Source: Martelella lutilitoris (GTDB lineage Bacteria > Pseudomonadota > Alphaproteobacteria > Rhizobiales > Rhizobiaceae). Taken from it: DNA of 64,000 bases. This document shows, piece by piece, positions 33,821 to 42,327 of the stretch (the stretch's first letter is position 1; each line of letters opens with the position of its first letter). Location of the stretch: assembly GCF_016598595.1 (NCBI RefSeq), contig NZ_CP066786.1, forward strand, positions 581,501 to 645,500. The letters are read 5' to 3'. The position numbers and the translations under genes are program-made. Under the pieces are notes generated by a model. The model had not been told where the DNA came from. It worked only from the letters and a program-made list of their open reading frames with translations, and did no database searches.

Positions 33821-34600
33821 TCAGACCGCAGCGTTGTCGCCCGTGCGGAAATGGACCTGCGGGTGACCGTGATGGGGCGAGATGCTGACAGCGGCAGCGA
33901 CGCGGAAAACGCTCGCGATCAGCTCTTCCGTCAGAACGGTCTCCGGCGCACCGGAGGCGATCAGCGCGCCGTCCTTCAACACGATGATCCGGTCGCAGAA
34001 CATCGCCGCGAGATTGAGATCGTGAAGCGCCACGATGCTGGTGAGGTTCAACTGACGCACGGTCTGCAGGATCTCGATCTGGTGATGAATGTCGAGATGG
34101 TTGGTTGGTTCGTCGAGGAACAGAACCTGCGGGCTTTGTGCCAGCGCCCGGGCGATGTGGACGCGTTGCCGCTCGCCGCCGGAAAGCGTCTGCCAGGACT
34201 GGTGCTGAAGATGGGTCATGCCCACCTGCCGCAAGGCTCCGTCCACCGCCTCCTGATCGCTTGCGCGCCAGCCGGAAAGCGCCGAGCGGTGCGGCGTGCG
34301 CCCGAGCCTAACGACATCGCGCACGCTGACATTGGTGTCAGTCGCAGCACTTTGCTGGACGAAGGCGACGTTGCGCGCCACTTCGCGGCGCGGCACGTTG
34401 GCGATATCGCGGCCCTGAATTTCCACCTGGCCGCTCAGCGGCTGCTTCAGCCCCGCAAGCAGCCTCAGCAACGACGATTTTCCCGAGCCGTTCGGGCCGA
34501 TCAGGCCGAGGGTTTCGCCCGCGCGAACAGCAAGGCTGACATCCCTGACGATGGTCTTTCGCTTCACGCCCCAGCAAAGTTTCCTGGCAATAACGGTCAT
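33821..34600 (-). CDS. Iron-complex-type ABC transporter ATPase
   Basis: A 259-residue FecE/HmuV-type ATPase. Walker A is GPNGSGKSS at 35-43, the signature is LSGGERQRVHIARAL, Walker B is VLFLDEPTNHLD and the H-loop ALHDLN. The start overlaps the permease stop (ATGA). Together with the two genes upstream it makes a full importer for a chelated metal, heme or cobalamin. The bases between this gene and the convergent nnrU (33743-33820) show no convincing terminator. Confidence 0.9.
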   Translation of the reverse strand: MTVIARKLCWGVKRKTIVRDVSLAVRAGETLGLIGPNGSGKSSLLRLLAGLKQPLSGQVEIQGRDIANVPRREVARNVAFVQQSAATDTNVSVRDVVRLGRTPHRSALSGWRASDQEAVDGALRQVGMTHLQHQSWQTLSGGERQRVHIARALAQSPQVLFLDEPTNHLDIHHQIEILQTVRQLNLTSIVALHDLNLAAMFCDRIIVLKDGALIASGAPETVLTEELIASVFRVAAAVSISPHHGHPQVHFRTGDNAAV

Positions 34601-35634
34601 GTCTGCGGCCTCGCGCGATAGAGGATGATCGCGAAGAAGGGGACGCCGACCAGCGCGGTGACGACGCCGATCGGTACGGTCTGCTGCGCGACGATGACGC
34701 GCGAGGCAATGTCGGCGATCACCATGAAGACCGCGCCGAGAACGGCGGAGGCCGGCAAGAGCCGCATATGCACCGGGCCGACGACATAGCGCGCGGCATG
34801 GGGAACCACCAGACCGACGAATCCGATGGCACCGACCTGGCTGACGATGGTGGCCGTCATCAGTGCGGTCACGGCGAACAGGACCAGCCGGGTGCGTGCG
34901 ACCGGGATGCCAAGCGCCGCCGCATCCTCATCGCCGAAGGTGAAGGCATCGAGCGCCCGCGCCATCAGAAAGCAGATCGCAAGGCAGAGCAGGAGCACGA
35001 TCGCCAGAAGGTGGAATTGCGGCCAGCGCACGCCGCCGAAACTGCCGAGCATCCAGAACATCACGCCGCGCGCCTGCTGGGCGCTGGCAGACGTTGTGAC
35101 GATATAGGCCGTCAGCGCATTGAAGAGCTGCGAGGCCGCGACCCCGGCAAGAATAGTGTGGTTGGGACCGCTGGTTGCGCCATTGGAAAGCAGGGCGACC
35201 ACCGCAAAGGCGGCAAAGGCGCCCACGAAGGCGCCGAGCGAAAGCGAAACGGCACCGGCGCCGATACCCAGAACGAGGACGGCAACGGCGCCGGTCGAGG
35301 CGCCTGCGGAGACGCCGAGCACGAAGGGCTCGGCCAGCGGGTTGCGCAGCAAGGCCTGCAGGATCGTCCCGCAGATCGCGAGCCCCGCGCCGCACAGTGC
35401 GGCGACGAGGCTGCGGCTCAGCCTGAGGTTCCAGACCACGCTCGCCTCGATCTTCGGCACATCCGCAGCCGTCAGCCCGAACTCGTTGGCGACCGTCAGC
35501 AAAACGGTCCTCACCGGAATATTATACTCGCCGATCGCGGTTGCCGCCGCGATCGCTACGACAAGCACAAGCGCGGAGACGGCCAGAAGCAGGAAAAGCC
35601 GCATTCCGGCGCCGATGTCCGTGGCCGTTCTCAT
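34597..35634 (-). CDS. Iron-complex-type ABC transporter permease (FecCD family)
   Basis: A 345-residue permease with about nine or ten membrane segments. FecCD family stretches are visible: LRLSRSLVAALCGAGLAICG near 70-90, NPLAEPFVLGVSAGAS near 97-112, and GFVGLVVPHAAR near 272-283. It is one half of a homodimeric channel like BtuC. The start overlaps the binding-protein stop. Confidence 0.92.
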   Translation of the reverse strand: MRTATDIGAGMRLFLLLAVSALVLVVAIAAATAIGEYNIPVRTVLLTVANEFGLTAADVPKIEASVVWNLRLSRSLVAALCGAGLAICGTILQALLRNPLAEPFVLGVSAGASTGAVAVLVLGIGAGAVSLSLGAFVGAFAAFAVVALLSNGATSGPNHTILAGVAASQLFNALTAYIVTTSASAQQARGVMFWMLGSFGGVRWPQFHLLAIVLLLCLAICFLMARALDAFTFGDEDAAALGIPVARTRLVLFAVTALMTATIVSQVGAIGFVGLVVPHAARYVVGPVHMRLLPASAVLGAVFMVIADIASRVIVAQQTVPIGVVTALVGVPFFAIILYRARPQT

Positions 35635-36647
35635 TCGCCGCTGTCGAACGCCTTGATCTGCCGGGCGATCTCTTCCGCGCCGTAGAGCGTGCGGATGCTG
35701 GGGTTCATCGCAGCGCCGCTCATGACCACGATCCGGCCATTCTGGACGGCCTCCATCTGGCTCACCGTCGGGTCGTTCTCAAGGAACGCGATCTTGTTCT
35801 CGGCCTTGTCGAGATCCCAGCGGTTGCGGTCGACCTGGGTGGCGACGATGATGGTCGGATCGGCGGCCATGATGCCTTCCCAGTTGAGCGTCGGCCATTC
35901 CGCCTTGGTATCGAGCGCGTTGCGGCCGCCCAGAAGATCGGCAATGAAGCCGGAGGGGCCGTTGCCGCCGCCGAGATAGGCGTCGTCGGCCGCCGAAGCG
36001 CTTGAGAACCAGAACAGGAAGGTCAGATCGTCATTCTTCGGAAATTGCTCGCGCAGCGCGGCTTCGCGCGCCTTGAAGTCGGCAATCACCGCGTCTCCGC
36101 GTTCCTGAACGTCGAAGATGCGGGCGAGATCGTCGATCTCCTTGTAGAGAAGGTCCATGTTCCACAGCTGATCCCGGCTGCCATAGGCATCGCCCGTATC
36201 CAGTGATGTGGAGCAGGCGCTGGGGGCGAGGTAGGTCGGGATGCCGAGGTCCTCGAAATCGCCGCGCTTGGCAACCCGGCTGTCGGGACCCATCAGCGTT
36301 GTCAGCATCGCCGCGACGAAATCCGGCTGCTGCTGCAGAACCGCTTCAAGCGTCGGGAATTCGACGGTCAGCGTCTCGACCTTGCCGTTGGCCTCCGCCA
36401 GTTCGGGCAGAACATCATTCGGCCAGAAGGCGCTTGCGGCCATCCGGTCTTCAAGGCCAAGCAGCAGCATGATTTCCGCGCTGTTCTGGCCCAGTGCCAC
36501 GGCGTTCTCCGGCGCTTTCTCGAAGACGACCGTTTCGCCGCAATTCTCGATCTCAAGCGGATAGGATGTGGGGGCGGCGAAGGCCGGAACCCCCGCAAAT
36601 CCGGTGATCATGAAGCCAAGCAGGCCAAGTCTTTTGGTCGTGTTCAT
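35631..36647 (-). CDS. Iron-complex-type ABC transporter binding protein
   Basis: A 338-residue periplasmic protein of the BtuF/FhuD class. The signal peptide ends in VPAFA, with no lipobox Cys. The class features are the start IENCGETVVFEKAPENAVALG, a central WFSSASAADD region, and the ADPTIIVATQ strand near the C terminus. The ligand (ferric siderophore, cobalamin or another chelate) cannot be told from the sequence. The upstream 225 bases are AT-rich around 36700-36735 and probably hold its promoter; I found no convincing iron box. Confidence 0.85.
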   Translation of the reverse strand: MNTTKRLGLLGFMITGFAGVPAFAAPTSYPLEIENCGETVVFEKAPENAVALGQNSAEIMLLLGLEDRMAASAFWPNDVLPELAEANGKVETLTVEFPTLEAVLQQQPDFVAAMLTTLMGPDSRVAKRGDFEDLGIPTYLAPSACSTSLDTGDAYGSRDQLWNMDLLYKEIDDLARIFDVQERGDAVIADFKAREAALREQFPKNDDLTFLFWFSSASAADDAYLGGGNGPSGFIADLLGGRNALDTKAEWPTLNWEGIMAADPTIIVATQVDRNRWDLDKAENKIAFLENDPTVSQMEAVQNGRIVVMSGAAMNPSIRTLYGAEEIARQIKAFDSGE

Positions 36648-36831
36648 TTCGGGTCCAGTGCGCTTGCAAACATTGGACCGCGTTCTAGGATCGCCGACTT
36701 CTCAAATCAAGATAAAAAAACTCATATTTTCTCACACCGTACGTTCCGCTGCCGAAAGCCCCGGCGCGGTCCGCCGCGCCGGGCTGAAGAAGGAACCGGG
36801 CTGTTGCGTCCCGACGCGCCGCTTCAATAGG

Positions 36832-36876
36832 CTAGAGCGGCCTTTGTGCGTCCGAATGAACGCACGGCTACTCTAG
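36832..36876. repeat. Nested inverted repeat overlapping the 3' end of an ATPase gene
   Basis: CTAGAG (36832-36837) pairs with CTCTAG (36871-36876), and inside it GTGCGT (36846-36851) pairs with ACGCAC (36860-36865). The element resembles rhizobial intergenic repeats. The stop codon of the minus-strand ATPase gene lies inside the CTCTAG arm, so the repeat could form part of its 3' end and act as a terminator. Confidence 0.55.
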
Positions 36877-37952
36877 AGGCGGGCCCCTGTACTTTCCTCA
36901 AAGAAGGAGGCCTTGGCGACATCGACGGTGACGGAAACGGTTTCGCCGACGTCGCAATGATCTTCCTGGCTCAGTCTGTGGGAAAGCGTGACGCCCTCGA
37001 AATCCGACCAGGCGAGAATGTCGCTGCCCATGGGCTCGACCAGCGAGACCGTTCCGGTCCAGGCCGCATCACCCTCCCGGGCAAGACGCAGATGTTCCGG
37101 GCGCAGGCCGAGCGTCGCCTTCTGGCCGTCCTTGACCGCGCCTGCGAAGGGATATGCGCCGACATCGAGGCGGAAGCTGCCGGACCGGAACACCAGGCCG
37201 CCATTCTCCGCTGCAAAGGCGCCGGCAATCTTGTTCATCGCCGGTGAGCCGAGGAAGGTGCCGACAAACTCGTTGGCCGGCTTGTTGTAGACGTTGAGCG
37301 GCGTATCGAGCTGCTGGATGATGCCGTCCTTCATCACCGCGATCCGGTCTGCAAGCGTCAGCGCCTCGATCTGGTCGTGGGTCACGTAGATCATCGTGGA
37401 GCCCAGCGCCTTGTGCAGTTTCTTGATCTCGAGCCTCAGTTCGGCGCGAAGCTTGGCATCAAGGTTCGAGAGCGGCTCGTCGAAAAGGAAGATATCGGCG
37501 TCGCGCACCAGCGCCCGGCCGATGGCGACGCGCTGCCGCTGGCCTCCAGAAAGGGCCGATGGCTTGCGGTCGAGCAGGTGCGTGATCTGCAGAAGTTCGG
37601 CGGCCCACGCTACCTTCTTTTCGATGTCGGCTTTCGGCACACCCGCAATCTTCAGCCCGAACGACATGTTCCGTTCGACGCTCATCGTCGGATAGAGCGC
37701 ATAGGACTGGAACACCATGCCGATGCCGCGGTCCTTGGGATCGACCCAGGTCACGTCCTTTTCATTGAAACGGATCGTTCCGCCGCTGACATCGGTTAGG
37801 CCGCCGATCGCGTTCAGCAGCGTGGACTTGCCGCAGCCCGAGGGGCCGAGCAGGACCAGGAATTCGCCGTCCCTGATTTCAAGGTCGAGGCTTTTGACGA
37901 CATGCACGCTGCCATAGCGGATGTCGAGGTTTTGAATGGCTACAGAACTCAT
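36873..37952 (-). CDS. Glucose-type sugar ABC transporter ATPase (MalK/UgpC type)
   Basis: A 359-residue ATPase with Walker A GPSGCGKST at 36-44, signature LSGGQRQRVAIGRAL, Walker B FLFDEPLSNLD, H-loop YVTHDQIEA and the OB-fold C-terminal domain. It follows the permease gene by five bases and closes the four-gene importer operon. The stop codon TAG falls in an inverted repeat, as if the repeat had inserted at or shaped the gene end. Confidence 0.9.
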   Translation of the reverse strand: MSSVAIQNLDIRYGSVHVVKSLDLEIRDGEFLVLLGPSGCGKSTLLNAIGGLTDVSGGTIRFNEKDVTWVDPKDRGIGMVFQSYALYPTMSVERNMSFGLKIAGVPKADIEKKVAWAAELLQITHLLDRKPSALSGGQRQRVAIGRALVRDADIFLFDEPLSNLDAKLRAELRLEIKKLHKALGSTMIYVTHDQIEALTLADRIAVMKDGIIQQLDTPLNVYNKPANEFVGTFLGSPAMNKIAGAFAAENGGLVFRSGSFRLDVGAYPFAGAVKDGQKATLGLRPEHLRLAREGDAAWTGTVSLVEPMGSDILAWSDFEGVTLSHRLSQEDHCDVGETVSVTVDVAKASFFEESTGARL

Positions 37953-37957
37953 GGGAC

Positions 37958-38845
37958 TTATCCTTTTACGGCGCCGGAGGCGATGCCGCGCACGAACCAG
38001 CGGCCGGAAACCAGATAGACGACAAGCGGGACCAGCGAGGTCAGAATAGTTGCCGCCATGTTGACGTTATAGGCGCGCTCGCCCGTGGTCGTGTTGACGA
38101 TGTTGTTGAGCTGGACCGTCATCGGCAGGTTGTCGCGACCGGCAAAGACCAGGCCGAGCAGGAAGTCGTTCCAGATCGCCGTGACCTGCATGATGACCGC
38201 GACGATGGTGATCGGCACAGACATGGGCAGGATGATCGAAAGGAAAATCCTCCAGAAGCCGGCGCCGTCGATGCGGGCGGCTTTGAACAGCTCCATCGGC
38301 AGGCCCATGTAGTAATTGCGGAACAGCAGCGTCATCACCGGCATGCCGAAGATGATGTGGGTGAGCACGATGCCCGGGAGCGAGCCATAGATGCCGGCCT
38401 GCGCGTAAAACCGCACCAGCGGGTAGATGAACACCTGGTAGGGAATGAACGAGCCCATCAGGAGGCAGGCGAACAGAACATTCGCCCCCTTCACCCGCCA
38501 GAAGGACAGGGCATAGCCGTTGACCGCGCCGAGCAGGATGGAGAGGATCACGCTCGGGATCAGGATCTTCACCGAGTTGAAGAAGCCGACCTGAAGGCCG
38601 GTGCAGTCGAGCCCGGTGCAGGCGCTCGTCCACGCCTTGATCCAGGCATCGAGCGAAAAATTCTGCGGCAGCGCGAAGATCAGCCCGAGGCGGATCTCGT
38701 CCATGCTCTTGAACGAGGTCACGAGCATCACATAGAGCGGCAGCAGGAAGAACAACGCGACGAAGAAGAGAAAGCCATAGACGCCGAAGCGTCCCCAGAC
38801 GCGTTCTGCCTTCACCGGTCGCTTTGAGACGGATTTCTGCGTCAT
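37958..38845 (-). CDS. Glucose-type sugar ABC transporter permease 2
   Basis: A 295-residue MalG-type permease. The first membrane segment is YGFLFFVALFFLLPLYVMLV near 24-43. The loop NFSLDAWIKAWTSACTGLDC near 73-92 is typical of glucose/mannose importers. The coupling loop ELFKAARIDGAGFWRIFLSI lies near 184-203. Its start overlaps the upstream permease stop (ATGA). Confidence 0.87.
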   Translation of the reverse strand: MTQKSVSKRPVKAERVWGRFGVYGFLFFVALFFLLPLYVMLVTSFKSMDEIRLGLIFALPQNFSLDAWIKAWTSACTGLDCTGLQVGFFNSVKILIPSVILSILLGAVNGYALSFWRVKGANVLFACLLMGSFIPYQVFIYPLVRFYAQAGIYGSLPGIVLTHIIFGMPVMTLLFRNYYMGLPMELFKAARIDGAGFWRIFLSIILPMSVPITIVAVIMQVTAIWNDFLLGLVFAGRDNLPMTVQLNNIVNTTTGERAYNVNMAATILTSLVPLVVYLVSGRWFVRGIASGAVKG

Positions 38846-39741
38846 GACGCCCTCCCGTTCCTGCGGAAATACTGGGAATAGAGAACCGGGACCATGATCA
38901 GCAGAACGGTGATCAGGAGTACGGTCGAGGCGGCGGTCGCAAGGCCGATATTGGCGCGCTCGAACAGGTTGTCCATGATGAACTTGGCCGGCACCTCACT
39001 CGCCGTGCCCGGTCCGCCATTGGTCATGGCGACGACAACGTCGTACATTTTCACGATCGAGATCGACAGAAGCACCAGCGAGGTGATGATCATCGGCCGG
39101 AGCATGGGCAAAATGATCGAAAGATAGACGCGCCACGGCGGAATGCCGTCGATGCGGGTCGCCGACCAGATCTGGGTGTCGATGCCGCGCAGACCCGCCA
39201 GAATGAGCGCCATCACCAGCCCGGAGCCATGCCAGACCGTGGCCAGAATGATGGCGTAGAGCACCTTGTCCGGATTGACCGTCCAGTCGAGCACGAAGTT
39301 CGGGAAGCCGAGATCGCGCATGGTCGCCTGGATGCCGAGGTCGGGATTGAGGATCCATTGCCAGATCAGGCCCGCGACAACGAAGGACATCGCATAGGGG
39401 TAAAGGAAAACAGTCCGGAACAGGCTTTCGGCGCGCACATTCTGGTCGATGAAAATGGCCAGCAGCGTGCCGAGAACGAAACAGATCAGAAGAAAGAAGA
39501 AGGCGATGACCGCCAGGTTTTCCAGAGACGTGATCCAGCGTGAGGTTTCGAAAAGCCTCGTATACTGGGCGAAGCCGACAAAGTCGTCCTTGGGCAGAAG
39601 CCGCGAACTGGAAAATGACAGCCGGACGGACCAAAGCATCGTGCCCAGATAGGCAAAGACGACGACGATGGCCATCGGCAGCAGGGCGATATAGGCAAAC
39701 AGGTTGCGCCTGATATGCCGGGTGAAGGCGGCGGCGTGCAA
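38842..39741 (-). CDS. Glucose-type sugar ABC transporter permease 1
   Basis: A 299-residue MalF-type permease with about six membrane segments, the first being LFAYIALLPMAIVVVFAYLG. The coupling loop IDTQIWSATRIDGIPPWRVY lies near 190-209. It is encoded 72 bases after the binding-protein gene, with a hairpin between. Confidence 0.87.
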   Translation of the reverse strand: MHAAAFTRHIRRNLFAYIALLPMAIVVVFAYLGTMLWSVRLSFSSSRLLPKDDFVGFAQYTRLFETSRWITSLENLAVIAFFFLLICFVLGTLLAIFIDQNVRAESLFRTVFLYPYAMSFVVAGLIWQWILNPDLGIQATMRDLGFPNFVLDWTVNPDKVLYAIILATVWHGSGLVMALILAGLRGIDTQIWSATRIDGIPPWRVYLSIILPMLRPMIITSLVLLSISIVKMYDVVVAMTNGGPGTASEVPAKFIMDNLFERANIGLATAASTVLLITVLLIMVPVLYSQYFRRNGRAS

Positions 39742-39759
39742 CGGAACCTCCCTTGAAAA

Positions 39760-39790
39760 CGGGAAGGAAACCGCAAGGGTCCCCTTCCCG
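39760..39790 (-). promoter_or_regulatory. Hairpin between binding-protein and permease genes
   Basis: CGGGAAGG (39760-39767) and CCTTCCCG (39783-39790) are perfect 8-base arms with a 15-base loop. The stem lies 24-54 bases after the binding-protein stop on this strand. No U-tract follows. It is equivalent in position to the hairpins of the other importer operons. Confidence 0.62.
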
Positions 39791-39813
39791 CATGATTGTT
39801 CCAGATGGATGGA

Positions 39814-41058
39814 TCAGCCGTTGAGGGCCTGGTCGAAGCGTTCGACGGCCTCGTCGACCGACATGTCGGTGTTCCACAGTTCGGTCACGACATCCTGGAC
39901 CGAGCCGTAGATGTATTCGGCCATCATCTGCGAAGCGTCGGGCGCCTGGCGGCTGGGATCGGACATGATCTCAAGGCCGAGCTGGGCGCAGGCGTCGAGC
40001 TTGGAGGCATCGACGTCGGATCGGATCGGGATGGAGCCCTTCAGGTTGTTGAATTCGACCTGGGTTTCCGGATCCGTCATGACTTCGACGAGCAGGCGCT
40101 GTGCCTTGATCTGTTCGGCATCGTCGGTTTTCGGGAAGACGAAGACGTCGCCGCCGAGAACGTAGGGACTGTCGGGACGCAGGCCCGGAATGCAGCCGTA
40201 ATCCGTGCCGATTTCCTTGCCGGCCTGCTTGAACTCGCCCTTGGCCCAGTCGCCCATTACCTGGAAACCGGCCTCGTCATTGATCAGCATGGCGGTCGTG
40301 TCGTTCCAGTTACGCCCCGGCGATGCGGCGTCGACATAGGGTTTCAGCGCGATGAAGGTTTCGATGACCTCGCGGAATTCCGGCGAATGGATGGCGTCCT
40401 CGTCCTTGTCGGCGTAGACCGCCTCCCAGAGCTGGCCGCCGCCGACATTGGTCAGCATCGCCGAGAACAGGGAGTTTTCCTGCCAGCGCTGGCCGCCAAG
40501 TGCCAGCGGCGTGATGCCGGCTTCCTGAAGCTTGTCGAGCGCAGCGAAGAATTCGTCCATGCTTTCGGGCGGGTTCTCGACGCCGGCCTGTTCCAGCGCG
40601 TCGACGGAATACCAGAACCACAGCGGCATATGGATATTCACCGGCGCGGCGTAGTACTTGCCGTCGATCTTCACGGCGTTGACGATCGGCGCAGGCAGGA
40701 TCTCATCCCAGTTGTTTTCGGTAGCCACGGCGTCGATGTCGTTGAGCAGGCCTTCCTCGACGATCTCGTGATACTGCTGCGAGGTGTTGAAGAGCGCCGC
40801 CGTCGATGGGTCGCCGCCGATGATGCGGTTGATGGCGGCGCTGCGCGCGGCCGAGCCGCCGGCAACAGCGCTGTCCTGCCAGTTGCCGCCATTGGCGTTG
40901 TAGGCGTCGGCGAAAACGCCGATCGCGGCGGATTCGCCGCCCGATGTCCACCAGTGGATGACTTCGGCATCAAGCGGTTCCTGGGCGCCGGCAGCGCCGG
41001 ACATTGCCACGGTCAGCGCTACGGCCGATGCGGTCACCGCATTCTTCAGAATAAACAT
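39814..41058 (-). CDS. Glucose/mannose-type sugar ABC transporter binding protein
   Basis: A 414-residue CUT1 binding protein. The signal peptide ends in SGAAGA, and the mature protein starts near QEPLDAEVIHWWTSGGESAA. That WWTSGGES start and the PVNIHMPLWFWYS stretch are typical of glucose/mannose binding proteins such as GtsA. The divergent GH94 phosphorylase would yield a sugar and a sugar phosphate, so this importer may instead bring in a disaccharide. The start follows a GGGGAGG site. Confidence 0.87.
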   Translation of the reverse strand: MFILKNAVTASAVALTVAMSGAAGAQEPLDAEVIHWWTSGGESAAIGVFADAYNANGGNWQDSAVAGGSAARSAAINRIIGGDPSTAALFNTSQQYHEIVEEGLLNDIDAVATENNWDEILPAPIVNAVKIDGKYYAAPVNIHMPLWFWYSVDALEQAGVENPPESMDEFFAALDKLQEAGITPLALGGQRWQENSLFSAMLTNVGGGQLWEAVYADKDEDAIHSPEFREVIETFIALKPYVDAASPGRNWNDTTAMLINDEAGFQVMGDWAKGEFKQAGKEIGTDYGCIPGLRPDSPYVLGGDVFVFPKTDDAEQIKAQRLLVEVMTDPETQVEFNNLKGSIPIRSDVDASKLDACAQLGLEIMSDPSRQAPDASQMMAEYIYGSVQDVVTELWNTDMSVDEAVERFDQALNG

Positions 41059-41123
41059 ATGTCCTCCCCAAAGGGTCGTCTGAGGGACCAGATGGTCCGG
41101 TCAAAAGTGCTTCGATCTCAAAA

Positions 41124-41137
41124 TGGGATCGGTTCCA
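41124..41137. promoter_or_regulatory. Candidate LacI-family operator
   Basis: TGGGATCGGTTCCA is an imperfect dyad with a central CG step, the hallmark of LacI-family sites. It lies 66 bases before the binding-protein start and 152 bases before the LacI gene, in the divergent intergenic region. A lone half-site, ATGGTTCC, lies near 41165. Confidence 0.55.
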
Positions 41138-41288
41138 ATTACAACGGCAGGCACTTGATTTTGTCAATGGTTCCTGCAAAAAAAGATGAGAGCTCGACCT
41201 TGAAGATATTGTTTTTGACCAAAACCCGTTGAATAATAACATGATATGGCGTTATCGCCGGGCAGAAAGGGTGGAGGGGAGTTCAGGT

Positions 41289-42293
41289 ATGGCGACAGTG
41301 AAAGACGTTGCGAGGCTGGCCGGCGTTGGTTCGGGCACGGTCTCCCGGTATATTTCTGGAAACGGTTCCGTTTCAAGTAAGGCGGCAGAGAAAATCGAAC
41401 GTGCGATCAAGCAGCTCAACTACCGGCCCAACAGCATGGCGCGGTCGCTGTCGTCGCGCCGGTCCGATCTGATCGGGGTCTGGGTGCCCTCCCTCGAGGG
41501 CCCCTATTACCACATGATCATCCGCGCGGTGGAGCAGGAGCTCAGGCTTCACAACAAGCACATGATTCTCGCCAATGCGGAGGACGCCCAGTCCGATGCC
41601 GACCGTCGCGCGCATTTTGACTATCTGGTCAACCGCGACTGCGACGGCATCCTGATGTCCTGTTCGCTTCAGGGAACGTTCGAGCTGGCGCGGACATCCG
41701 AGCATTTTGCCAATCTGGTGCTGCTCAACCATCAGGCCGATGCTCTGGCCGGTCAGTGCTTCTTTATCGATCACGAACTGGGCGGGCGGCTGGCCGCGCG
41801 GCATCTTGTCGAGCTTGGCCACGAACGGATCGCGGTGATCACCGGACGGCTTTCCGCGCAGGATGCCCGCCAGCGCCATGACGGATTCCTGGACGAGATG
41901 GGCAAGCTCGGCCGCTCCATCCCGAGTGATTATGTGGTCGAGGGCGCTTTCAGCTATGCCGCCGCAGAACGGCTGGTCCGTTCCTTCCTCGACATGAATC
42001 TCGACTTCACGGCCGTGTTCTGCGGAAACGACAAGGTGGCCATGCTGCTGATTTCGGAACTGAACAATCGCGGCCGCTCGGTTCCGCGCGAGGTTTCGGT
42101 CCTCGGTTACGACGATGTCGATTTCGCCGCCTACACAGCCCCGCCGCTCAGCACTATTCATGCGCCGATCGAGGAGATGGCCCGTTCGGCCTGTCGGCAA
42201 CTGCTCAATCTCACCTACGACATGGACCTTCCGTTTCAGGAGCGGTTCGAGCCCTCGCTCTCAGTCAGGCGCTCGACGGCCGCACCGGACTGA
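41289..42293 (+). CDS. LacI-family transcriptional regulator
   Basis: A 334-residue regulator starting MATVKDVARLAGVGSGTVSRY, the LacI helix-turn-helix; the hinge helix RPNSMARSLSSRRS follows near 48-61 and then the periplasmic-binding-protein-like sensor domain. The ATG at 41289 puts the DNA-binding domain at the N terminus and has a GGAGGGGAG upstream. It is divergent from the glucose-type importer and 34 bases before the phosphorylase gene, so it probably represses both in the absence of the sugar. Confidence 0.92.
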   Translation: MATVKDVARLAGVGSGTVSRYISGNGSVSSKAAEKIERAIKQLNYRPNSMARSLSSRRSDLIGVWVPSLEGPYYHMIIRAVEQELRLHNKHMILANAEDAQSDADRRAHFDYLVNRDCDGILMSCSLQGTFELARTSEHFANLVLLNHQADALAGQCFFIDHELGGRLAARHLVELGHERIAVITGRLSAQDARQRHDGFLDEMGKLGRSIPSDYVVEGAFSYAAAERLVRSFLDMNLDFTAVFCGNDKVAMLLISELNNRGRSVPREVSVLGYDDVDFAAYTAPPLSTIHAPIEEMARSACRQLLNLTYDMDLPFQERFEPSLSVRRSTAAPD

Positions 42294-42327
42294 AGGCGCA
42301 ATACCAACACCAACGCACGAGTGCAGG

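Noticed and set aside
36690..36740. Iron-responsive operator before the iron-complex importer
   Set aside because: The AT-rich stretch contains only a near match to TGA-N9-TCA (ending TCT) on the gene's strand and no Fur- or Mur-like dyad.
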